DNA of 10,208 nt. Source: an uncultured Flavobacteriales bacterium. GTDB taxonomy: Bacteria; Bacteroidota; Bacteroidia; Flavobacteriales_D; Parvicellaceae. Under the pieces are notes generated by a model, which worked only from the letters and a program-made list of their open reading frames with translations, was not told the DNA's origin and did no database searches. The translations under genes and the position numbers were made by a program. Within the stretch, counting starts at the first letter, position 1. Every line of letters starts with the position of its first letter. The stretch lies in assembly GCA_937924345.1 (NCBI GenBank), contig CALDTD010000031.1, positions 1 through 10,208 on the forward strand, in the 5' to 3' direction. This document shows positions 1 to 5,879 of this stretch, one piece after another.

Positions 1-2
1 AA

Positions 3-854
3 TGTTTTTTTTTCCAATTGTGCATTTTAATTTCTAAAGATTATACAATAACTGGCTCAAAAGAATCTGCTGATATTTTAGAGTTTACATCAATAGTAAA
101 TGAGTTTCAAAGACAATTAAATGCATTAAAAAAAGATTACAGTCATCCAGACTCTGCTAAGGTGGCACAAATAAAACAACAAATTCTTTACAAAGAATTT
201 ACAGAAAAGAGAAACCGTTTTGTAGACACACACCTAAACTCACTTTCGTTGATGATTACAACATCTTACTTTAATCCTCAAGCAGAGTTAAATTGGTTTA
301 AGAAAATAGAGCAAGCTTTTGCAAAATCAGTCCCTAACTCTAACTTTCATATGGCTATAAAAGCTCAAATACAACAAATAGAAGCTGCGACTAAACAGCA
401 ACAGCAAGCTCAACGTCCGCAACAAGATCAAAATATTGGAAAACAAGTTACTGAACTTAACTTTAAAGACCCAAGTGGCAAAGAAATTACAATGGAATCG
501 CTTAAAGGAAAATATGTTTTAATGGATTTTTGGGCATCTTGGTGTAAACCGTGTCGTATGGAAAACCCTAACGTTGTAAACCTTTACAACAAATACAAAG
601 AAAAAGGTTTTACCGTTTATAGCGTTTCACTAGATACAGATAAAAACCGTTGGATAAATGCAATACAACAAGATCAATTATCATGGCCAAACCATGTAAG
701 TGATTTAAAAGGTTGGAAAACAGAAGCAACAAGAATTTATCAATTCAGAGGTATTCCTTATACAATGCTTGTAAATCCTGAAGGAAAAATTATTGCTACT
801 AAGTTACGTGGAGCACAATTAGAAAACCAACTAAAAACCATTTACGGATTTTAA
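3..854 (+). CDS. TlpA-family thiol-disulfide oxidoreductase, 5' end outside window
   Basis: This is the C-terminal part of an extracytoplasmic thioredoxin-like protein of the TlpA/ResA/AhpC-TSA type, which reduces or exchanges disulfides in exported proteins. The frame is open to the left edge (from base 3), and the only early start would be a TTG at 18. The residues just after it ('YTITGSKES') look like the middle of the usual Bacteroidetes N-terminal domain (DUF4369-like), so the gene almost certainly begins before the window. Counting from the TTG, a helical segment runs from about 20 to 122. A glutamine-rich linker (about 123-142) precedes the thioredoxin fold, which has FWASWCKPCR with the redox pair C176/C179 and a GIPYT loop carrying the cis-proline. 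The protein ends a few residues after the last strand, as expected for the family. The stop lies 4 nt before recX, suggesting co-transcription. The fold call is firm; the physiological substrate is unknown. Confidence 0.93.
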   Translation, partial: CFFFQLCILISKDYTITGSKESADILEFTSIVNEFQRQLNALKKDYSHPDSAKVAQIKQQILYKEFTEKRNRFVDTHLNSLSLMITTSYFNPQAELNWFKKIEQAFAKSVPNSNFHMAIKAQIQQIEAATKQQQQAQRPQQDQNIGKQVTELNFKDPSGKEITMESLKGKYVLMDFWASWCKPCRMENPNVVNLYNKYKEKGFTVYSVSLDTDKNRWINAIQQDQLSWPNHVSDLKGWKTEATRIYQFRGIPYTMLVNPEGKIIATKLRGAQLENQLKTIYGF

Positions 855-858
855 GTAA

Positions 859-1317
859 ATGACTTACAATGAAGTTTTAGAAAAACTAAAGTATTACTGT
901 GCTTACCAAGAGCGAGCACAAAGCGAAGTCTATCAAAAATTATGGGACTTTCAATTGGATGAAAACGAACGTAATAATATTATCGTAGCTTTAATTTCTG
1001 AAAATTACCTTAACGAAGAACGTTTTGCTGTAGCATTTGCTGAGGGAAAGTTTAGAATGAAAAAATGGGGCAAAACTAAAATTAAGCAAAAACTTAAAGA
1101 AAAAAAAGTCTCAACCTATTGTATAAACAAAGGTTTATTAGCTATAGAAGATGAAGAATATTTCTCAACCTTAGACTATCTTGTAGAAAATAAATTTAAT
1201 TCCATTAAGGATTCTAATCTTTACAAAAAAAAAGTAAAAACTGTAAATTACTGCTACCAAAAAGGTTATGAGAGTGAACTAATTTGGGAATCAATAAACA
1301 GACTATTTTCAGAATAA
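859..1317 (+). CDS. recX: RecX-family regulatory protein
   Basis: This is a RecX-type protein of 152 residues, a normal length for the family. RecX binds RecA filaments in the cytoplasm and limits their growth, tuning recombination and the SOS response. It is predicted to be all helical. The family signature is clear in the middle: 'YLNEERFAVAFAEGKFRMKKWGKTKIKQ' (about residues 51-78, quoted in part), with the RFA, GKFR and KWG..KI..L pattern typical of RecX three-helix repeats. The ATG lies 4 nt after the preceding stop, and the reading frame closes with a tandem TAATAA. recA is not nearby, unlike the recA-recX pairing of many Proteobacteria. Here the gene sits between a TlpA-like gene and a thiolase, so expression is probably tied to that run of genes. 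Confidence 0.88.
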   Translation: MTYNEVLEKLKYYCAYQERAQSEVYQKLWDFQLDENERNNIIVALISENYLNEERFAVAFAEGKFRMKKWGKTKIKQKLKEKKVSTYCINKGLLAIEDEEYFSTLDYLVENKFNSIKDSNLYKKKVKTVNYCYQKGYESELIWESINRLFSE

Positions 1318-1356
1318 TAACTACCTTTAAACACAAGAGTAACAACAAAGCAAACT

Positions 1357-2565
1357 ATGAAAGAAGCATATATAATTGACGCAATTAGAACACCTATTGG
1401 AAATTTTGGAGGAACCCTTGCTCCTGTAAGAACAGATGATTTAGGGGCTATTGTGATGAAGGAACTAATCAATAGAAACCCAACACTTAATCCATCAGAA
1501 ATTGAAGATGTGTTGTTTGGTTGTGCCAATCAAGCAGGAGAAGACAATAGAAACGTTGCTAGAATGTCATCACTTTTAGCAGGATTACCATATACACTCG
1601 GAGGGGAAACTGTAAACCGTTTATGTGCTTCGGGTATGGCTTCTACTATAAATGCAAGTAGAGCAATAAAAATTGGAGATGGGGACCTTTACATATCTGG
1701 AGGTGTAGAAAATATGACAAGAGGACCTTGGGTTATTTCTAAAGTTTCTAAACCTTTTGGTAGAGATGCTCAAATGCATGATTCTAGTTTTGGGTGGCGA
1801 TTTGTAAACCCGAAAATGAAAGAACTCTATGGCACAGATGGAATGGGACATACTGCAGAAAATTTAGTTGATCTTTTTAAAATAAGTAGAGAAGATCAAG
1901 ACCAGTTTGCTTACTGGAGTCAAATGAAAGCAACAAAAGCGCAACAAAATGGAGTTTTTGAGCAAGAAATCGTTCCTGTAATTATTCCTCAACGAAAAAA
2001 GGAAGATTTAGTCTTCAAACAAGATGAATTTATCCGTCCATCAACAACTTTAGAAATATTAGGAAAGCTTAGACCAGCATTCAGAAAGGAAGGAGGAACA
2101 GTTACTGCTGGTAATGCTTCTGGTTTAAATGACGGAGCTGGAGCTTTATTAATTGCTTCTGAAGAAGCAGCAATTAGAAACGGATTGACACCAAAAGCAA
2201 GAATAGTTTCTTCAGCAGTTGCAGGAGTAGAACCAAGAATTATGGGGATTGGTCCTGTTATGGCTTCTCAAAAAGCACTAAAAAGAGCTGGATTAACATT
2301 AGACGACATAGATGTAATTGAGTTAAATGAAGCTTTTGCAGCGCAAAGTTTGGCTTGTACTAGGGAATTAGGTCTGGCGGATAACGATCCTAGAATTAAC
2401 CCAAATGGTGGTGCTATAGCTATCGGTCATCCACTAGGAATGACAGGAGCAAGAATATTACAAACAGCTATGCTAGAATTACACCGCAAAAATAAGAAAT
2501 ATGCTTTGGTTACTATGTGTATTGGTGTTGGACAAGGGTATGCAACAATAATTGAAAGAGTTTAA
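1357..2565 (+). CDS. pcaF: Acetyl-CoA acyltransferase, 3-oxoadipyl-CoA thiolase type
   Basis: This is a degradative thiolase of 402 residues, the standard length. It cleaves a 3-oxoacyl-CoA with CoA to acetyl-CoA and a shortened acyl-CoA. The catalytic residues are present: nucleophile C90 in NRLCASGM, H358 in IAIGHPLGMTGA and C388 in CIGVGQG, plus NEAFAAQ at 324-330 and the GNASGLNDGA loop at about 252-261. Several stretches match the PcaF/PaaJ subfamily (3-oxoadipyl-CoA thiolase, last step of aromatic and phenylacetate breakdown) rather than generic acetyl-CoA acetyltransferases: FGCANQAGEDNRNVARM, GWRFVNPKMKELYG, AGVEPRIMGIGP and INPNGGAIAIGHPLG. No other aromatic-degradation genes are in view, so a role in general beta-oxidation cannot be excluded. 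The thiolase call is near certain; the subfamily is likely. It lies 39 nt after recX and 6 nt before the next gene, with no promoter seen in the 39-nt gap. Confidence 0.92.
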   Translation: MKEAYIIDAIRTPIGNFGGTLAPVRTDDLGAIVMKELINRNPTLNPSEIEDVLFGCANQAGEDNRNVARMSSLLAGLPYTLGGETVNRLCASGMASTINASRAIKIGDGDLYISGGVENMTRGPWVISKVSKPFGRDAQMHDSSFGWRFVNPKMKELYGTDGMGHTAENLVDLFKISREDQDQFAYWSQMKATKAQQNGVFEQEIVPVIIPQRKKEDLVFKQDEFIRPSTTLEILGKLRPAFRKEGGTVTAGNASGLNDGAGALLIASEEAAIRNGLTPKARIVSSAVAGVEPRIMGIGPVMASQKALKRAGLTLDDIDVIELNEAFAAQSLACTRELGLADNDPRINPNGGAIAIGHPLGMTGARILQTAMLELHRKNKKYALVTMCIGVGQGYATIIERV

Positions 2566-2571
2566 ACTAAA

Positions 2572-2928
2572 ATGGAAGAATTTAAAACCAGACCGATTAG
2601 AGAAAACGAATTAACTTTAATTCGTTTTCTTTTAAAACACATTAAAACAGATGAAGAAAAATTTCCTATAAGTGAGACTGCCTTTGAGTACGAAGGTGGT
2701 AAAATGGGAAGTATTAACTTAGTAAACAAAAACCAAGGAGAATACAAAGGTGATATTGCTATAGCTCAATATATAGATAGTGATGGAATAATTGTAATGA
2801 TTACTTTAACCATTGACCAAAATAATAACTTATTAGATTTAGACTTTTGGAAAACAAACTTTGAAAAGCTAGAGACTTATCCTACTCCAAACGATTTAAT
2901 CTTTGAAAATTTTAAAGCAATACAGTAA
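2572..2928 (+). CDS. Small protein of unknown function, 118 aa
   Basis: I do not recognise this gene with confidence. The product is short, acidic-to-neutral and soluble, with no signal peptide or membrane segment. It opens with 'RPIRENELTLIRFLLKHI' (residues 7-24), a basic patch followed by a helix. That opening is reminiscent of the DUF6984-type families of small unknown proteins, but this is from memory and not secure. A predicted beta-rich middle (GSINLVN, GDIAIAQYIDSDG, IIVMITLTID) leads to 'LLDLDFWKTNF' and a short C-terminal helix. This layout (small alpha+beta protein ending in an LxLDFWK-like phrase) is common for immunity-like or regulatory small proteins, though nothing here proves such a role. 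The ATG lies 6 nt after the thiolase stop, so the two are probably co-transcribed. Codon use is like its neighbours. The next gene has its own promoter, so this is likely the last gene of the run. Confidence 0.8.
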   Translation: MEEFKTRPIRENELTLIRFLLKHIKTDEEKFPISETAFEYEGGKMGSINLVNKNQGEYKGDIAIAQYIDSDGIIVMITLTIDQNNNLLDLDFWKTNFEKLETYPTPNDLIFENFKAIQ

Positions 2929-2932
2929 TAAG

Positions 2933-2962
2933 TTGCTTTAGCAAGACAAAATAATACTTTTG
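2933..2962 (+). promoter_or_regulatory. Bacteroidetes-type promoter for the fibre-like gene
   Basis: An exact TAnnTTTG -7 box (TACTTTTG, 2955-2962) is preceded by a TTG (2933-2935) with a 19-bp spacer, inside the 17-23 bp range described for Flavobacterium promoters. Transcription would start near 2969, leaving a leader of about 80 nt before the ATG at 3051. The -7 box is embedded in a short inverted repeat, ACAAAA (2946-2951) and TTTTGT (2958-2963), which could be an operator but may be chance in AT-rich DNA. Confidence 0.6.
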
Positions 2963-3022
2963 TAAATAAAAAACTGACCTTCATATAAATAATCAACTGT
3001 TTAAACGATAATTTTTAAATAA

Positions 3023-3040
3023 TATAATAAATTTATTATA
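3023..3040. repeat. 18-bp perfect palindrome before the fibre-like gene
   Basis: TATAATAAATTTATTATA is a perfect 18-bp palindrome ending 10 bp before the ATG at 3051, in the 5' leader implied by the promoter at 2933-2962. It is made only of A and T, so an RNA hairpin would be weak. It could be a protein-binding site, a translation-modulating hairpin, or compositional chance. Confidence 0.5.
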
Positions 3041-3050
3041 AATTTATATT

Positions 3051-5453
3051 ATGAATAGTTTAAGATTATTGTGTATATTTTTACTTATTGTAATCGGGAC
3101 AAATGCCCAAAACGTTGGTATAAATCAAGCTAACCCAACCAACTCATTACATATTACCCCTGTTAATATTGGAGATAACCCCCTTAGAGTTGATGGAATT
3201 CAAGCTTATACCGTTAATGAAGATTCATCTTTACTTGTTATAAATCCTAGTACTGGTGTTGTAAAATATATGAATGCTTCTGAACTAGCTAATTCAATAA
3301 TTAGTAACTCTTTTATTACAAACCTCGGTGATTCTCTTATTAGTAACAGTAATTTTATCAATAATCTTGGCGACTCTTTATTTTTAAGTCAAAATTTTAT
3401 CGATAGTTTAGTTTCTACCATATACAATAATGGAGATACATTACTATCAAATACAACTTTCATTACCAACTTAGGAGACACACTTTTAGGCAACGCTAAC
3501 TTTGTTTCCAATCTTGGGGATTCTCTATTCTTAAACCAAAGTTTTATTGATAATCTAAATTCAAATATTTATGATAATGGAGACACCCTTCTTTACAATG
3601 CAGACTTTATTAATAACTTAAGAGACTCAATAGATACTGATGTTGATAGTGTAACTCTTGTAGGCACAACACTAACAATATTTGAGAATGGAAATAATGT
3701 TTCTGTCTCTCTTAATAATTTAGCCGACAATGATGCAGACCCAACTAATGAAATTCAGGCAATCTCTAAATCTGGTAATACGGTAACACTTAGCAATGGC
3801 GGTGGATCATTTATTGATGCTAATACTCAATTAACCGAAGCTCAAGTAGATGCTTTTGCTAATAATAACGGTTACCTTACTTCTTTTACCGAAGTTGATG
3901 GGTCAGTAACCAATGAAATTCAGACAATTTCTAAATCTGGAAATACGGTAACACTTAGCAATGGTGGTGGGTCATTTACTGATGCTAATACTCAATTAAC
4001 TGAAGCGCAAGTAGATGCTTTTGCAAATAATAATGGATACCTAACCTCTTTTACCGAAGTTGATGGATCTACTACTAACGAGATTCAAAATCTAGGATTA
4101 AGTGGCAATACACTTTCAATTACAAATGGAAACAATATAAATTTAAGTGCATTTAATGGAGATATAACTGGTATAAATGCTGGAGCAGGATTAACTGGTG
4201 GAGGCACTTCTGGAACCCCTACAATTAATGCTGCTGCAAATAATGGTTTAATTGTAAATGCAGGAGCTGATAGGATACAATTAGGTGGTCCATTAACACA
4301 AAGTACTACAATTAACCAAGGCGCACATGCTATGACCTTTAACTTAAATGGAACTGGTGACTTTAATGTGAATGATAATGGAACTTTTAAATTTTCTGTC
4401 GTAGATAACGACCTAATTCTAATGGGAAATGACTCCTATTGGAGAGACGGTAGCACACTTGGAACAAACTTAATGTCTTTGATTGGAGACGGAAACGATG
4501 GAAGGTTGAGAATTTATGAAAATGGACTTACCTCTGTAGATTTAGATGCTAACTCTCAATTCATATTCAATGAGCAAGGACTAGATAGAGACTTCAGAGT
4601 TGAATCTGACGGAAATGCGAATATGCTAAGAGTTGATGCAAGTACCAATAGAGTTACTGTAGGAAGCGCTAATACTGCAGGTGTATTTAACGTAACAGGT
4701 AACTCTTATCATTCCGACGATATATACTTAAGAGATGGTGCGGTAAATACTGGTGATGTTTTAGTAAGAATGTTTGACTCTAACGATGATGGTGTAATTG
4801 ATGTTTATCAAAATGGAATTACAAACCATAGAATTCATGGAAATGGAACTACGGTATTTAATGAGCAGGGACTCAGTTTAGATTTTAGAGTAGAATCGAA
4901 TACAAATTCAGCTATGCTTTTTGTAGATGCAAGTGCTAATAGATTAGGTATTGGAACAACACTACCAACAAGAACATTAGATGTAAATGGTAACGCTAGA
5001 ATTAGAACAATAGCTACTACAACTTCTACAACAGTAACACCTCTTTATTCTGACGCTAATGGAAATATTTTTAAGAAGTCTGCAAATATAGGAACTGGAC
5101 CAAAGTTCATTTCGCCCAGGACAGTTCGAAACTCTGGGGCTGCTATGAGTACTTATGTAACTTATAATGCTAGTACAGCATTACCTGCTGGGGCCACTGC
5201 TGCTATATTGGATTATCAATATGCTATTAGTGGCCCAGACGGTGGGGATGTCGATGCACATGTTTTTTTAAGAAGAGATGCCTCGGGATCAGCTTATATT
5301 ATGACAAGAGGGAGAGCTGCGGGAGATGCTGATTCGGCAGCTGGAGGAGGACAAGCAGTTGTACCTATATCTGCGTCAAGAACATTTCAATATTGGGTAC
5401 AAACACCTGGATTCAATCAAGGTCTAGTGATAAGACTAATTGGTTATTATTAA
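3051..5453 (+). CDS. Secreted repeat-built fibre-like surface protein
   Basis: The 800-residue product begins with a signal peptide (about 1-20, cleaved after GTNAQ). It then carries the phrase VGINQANPTNSLHI (about 22-35), typical of Bacteroidetes tail-fibre-like and adhesin-like proteins. Residues about 85-193 are 14-residue repeats of the type NFIxNLGDSLxxN in a higher-order 49-residue unit. Residues 232-341 are two near-identical 55-residue repeats (SGNTVTLSNGGGSF...DANTQLTEAQVDAF). A linker of phage-fibre style follows (GAGLTGGGTSGTPTI, about 375-392). Residues about 460-638 contain two related units, each with NEQGL..DFRVES (507 and 604). The stalk ends with LGIGTTLPTRTLDVNGNARI and a glycine-rich tip (about 674-800) ending in VIRLIGYY. 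I see neither an S74 chaperone domain nor a type IX secretion C-terminal signal. The likely role is an extracellular, probably trimeric, binding fibre, inferred from repeats and phrases only. It has its own promoter upstream, and a start-less tip fragment follows the stop. Confidence 0.85.
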   Translation: MNSLRLLCIFLLIVIGTNAQNVGINQANPTNSLHITPVNIGDNPLRVDGIQAYTVNEDSSLLVINPSTGVVKYMNASELANSIISNSFITNLGDSLISNSNFINNLGDSLFLSQNFIDSLVSTIYNNGDTLLSNTTFITNLGDTLLGNANFVSNLGDSLFLNQSFIDNLNSNIYDNGDTLLYNADFINNLRDSIDTDVDSVTLVGTTLTIFENGNNVSVSLNNLADNDADPTNEIQAISKSGNTVTLSNGGGSFIDANTQLTEAQVDAFANNNGYLTSFTEVDGSVTNEIQTISKSGNTVTLSNGGGSFTDANTQLTEAQVDAFANNNGYLTSFTEVDGSTTNEIQNLGLSGNTLSITNGNNINLSAFNGDITGINAGAGLTGGGTSGTPTINAAANNGLIVNAGADRIQLGGPLTQSTTINQGAHAMTFNLNGTGDFNVNDNGTFKFSVVDNDLILMGNDSYWRDGSTLGTNLMSLIGDGNDGRLRIYENGLTSVDLDANSQFIFNEQGLDRDFRVESDGNANMLRVDASTNRVTVGSANTAGVFNVTGNSYHSDDIYLRDGAVNTGDVLVRMFDSNDDGVIDVYQNGITNHRIHGNGTTVFNEQGLSLDFRVESNTNSAMLFVDASANRLGIGTTLPTRTLDVNGNARIRTIATTTSTTVTPLYSDANGNIFKKSANIGTGPKFISPRTVRNSGAAMSTYVTYNASTALPAGATAAILDYQYAISGPDGGDVDAHVFLRRDASGSAYIMTRGRAAGDADSAAGGGQAVVPISASRTFQYWVQTPGFNQGLVIRLIGYY
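3303..3629 (+). repeat. 14-residue coding repeats in 49-residue super-units
   Basis: Within the fibre-like gene, a motif of the form F-I-x-N-L-G-D-S-L recurs with its Phe codon at 3312, 3354, 3396, 3459 and 3606. Spacings are 42, 42 and 63 nt, which add up to a 147-nt (49-residue) unit that starts again at 3459 and a third time at 3606 before degenerating. Regular 14-residue periodicity is compatible with a trimeric coiled coil or a beta-helical stalk. Confidence 0.8.
3744..4073 (+). repeat. Two tandem 165-bp direct repeats in the fibre-like gene
   Basis: Copy 1 is 3744-3908 and copy 2 is 3909-4073, each 55 codons and in frame. A third, partial copy begins at 4074 (TNEIQ...SGNT). By hand comparison the two copies differ at 19 of 165 bases but at only 3 of 55 residues; 14 of the 17 changed codons are synonymous. 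Confidence 0.9.
4434..4964 (+). repeat. Two diverged stalk units with NEQGL..DFRVES core
   Basis: Two related protein units of about 78 residues lie 97 residues apart. Both run WRDG/LRDG, then YENG/YQNG, then FNEQGL, DFRVES, MLxVDAS and NRvtvG/NRLGIG. The NEQGL codons begin at 4569 and 4860. Similarity is clear at protein level and partial at DNA level, so this duplication is older than or less constrained than the 55-residue repeats. Confidence 0.75.
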
Positions 5454-5478
5454 ACTTTGTATTAAAAACTAAAGTTTA
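5451..5478. repeat. Inverted repeat across the fibre gene's stop codon
   Basis: TAAACTTT (5451-5458) and AAAGTTTA (5471-5478) form a perfect 8-bp inverted repeat around a 12-nt loop. It includes the stop codon of the fibre-like gene and ends where the start-less tip fragment begins. No T-run follows, so it is not a typical intrinsic terminator. It may stabilise the mRNA 3' end or mark a recombination boundary. Confidence 0.45.
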
Positions 5479-5748
5479 AGAAAACTGATTATCCGTAAAG
5501 CTACAAGTATAAATAAGAATGGTTATATTTTTGAAGCAACCAGTTCTAGAAAAAGTGATGATGATAACAATCATAATTATGGAGGATTAATTTATGCTTA
5601 TAATACTACATCAGTAAGGTTATTGGCACCAGACAGGAATAATGACAACTCTAATGGTAGAATAATTTTAGTAAGAGAAGGTTGGGGTGGAGAAAGCTTT
5701 ACACAAGTGTCTCAAACAGCTCAAGTCAGAGTTTTATGTTGGAGATAA
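5473..5748 (+). pseudogene. Start-less C-terminal tip fragment of a fibre-like protein
   Basis: A stretch of 91 sense codons is open from just after the TAA at 5470-5472 to the TAA at 5746-5748, with no ATG in this frame. It reads as the end of an extracellular protein: a polar segment (KNGYIFEATSSRKSDDDNN), then YGGLIYAYNTTSVRLLAPDR, NGRIILVREGWGGESF and a final strand QVRVLCWR. The ending resembles in pattern the VIRLIGYY ending of the fibre-like protein just upstream, as if both were alternative tips on the same kind of stalk, but the sequences are otherwise different. In the neighbouring frame, 5475-5495 reads FKKTDYP. This parallels FKKSA at the start of the intact gene's tip (5070-5084), which suggests a frameshift near 5490 in a former tip. 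I infer a displaced or decayed C-terminal end; translation from a non-ATG start cannot be excluded. Confidence 0.6.
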
Positions 5749-5776
5749 AATAAATTTCATATTCGTTCAAATTATT

Positions 5777-5818
5777 AAAAAAGCCTAATTGTTTTCTTTA
5801 ACAATTAAGATTTTTTTT
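5777..5818 (+). terminator. Intrinsic terminator after the fibre locus
   Basis: An 8-bp stem TAATTGTT (5786-5793) / AACAATTA (5800-5807) encloses a 6-nt loop and is followed by eight Ts (5811-5818). An A-run (5777-5782) on the left can pair with the T-run, so the structure could work in both directions. It separates the fibre locus from the next gene and suggests that the tip fragment lies within the same transcript as the fibre gene. Confidence 0.65.
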
Positions 5819-5879
5819 AACCATACCGCAACTTTTTGCATAATTTGTGCTATACTACAGAACAAATGTTACAAATAGA

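Noticed and set aside
1266..1529. Minus-strand open frame of 87 codons across the recX-thiolase junction
   Set aside because: It overlaps the end of recX and the well-supported thiolase start, and shows no recognisable protein features.
1621..1851. Minus-strand open frame inside the thiolase gene
   Set aside because: It lies wholly within conserved thiolase coding sequence; its translation is rich in His, Ser and Arg with no family resemblance.
2562..2747. Minus-strand open frame opposite the small unknown gene
   Set aside because: It is the antisense of a gene that is tightly coupled to the thiolase and has normal codon use, so it is more likely a shadow.
2933..2945. TTGC-TTTA-GCAA hairpin as terminator of the thiolase run
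   Set aside because: Only a 4-bp stem and no following T-run; the TTG is better used as the -33 element of the fibre promoter.
3744..4073. CRISPR-like or mobile-element repeats
   Set aside because: The 165-bp repeats are directly tandem, in frame and inside a coding region, without spacers or transposase.
5451..5498. Programmed frameshift joining the fibre gene to the tip fragment
   Set aside because: Stops close both relevant frames (5451 and 5462 in the fibre frame, 5470 in the fragment frame), so a single slip before the fibre stop cannot reach the fragment.
5847..5879. GTG start 11 codons upstream for the large secreted protein
   Set aside because: It would put a polar stretch before the signal peptide, and the near-consensus -7 box at 5841-5847 overlaps it.
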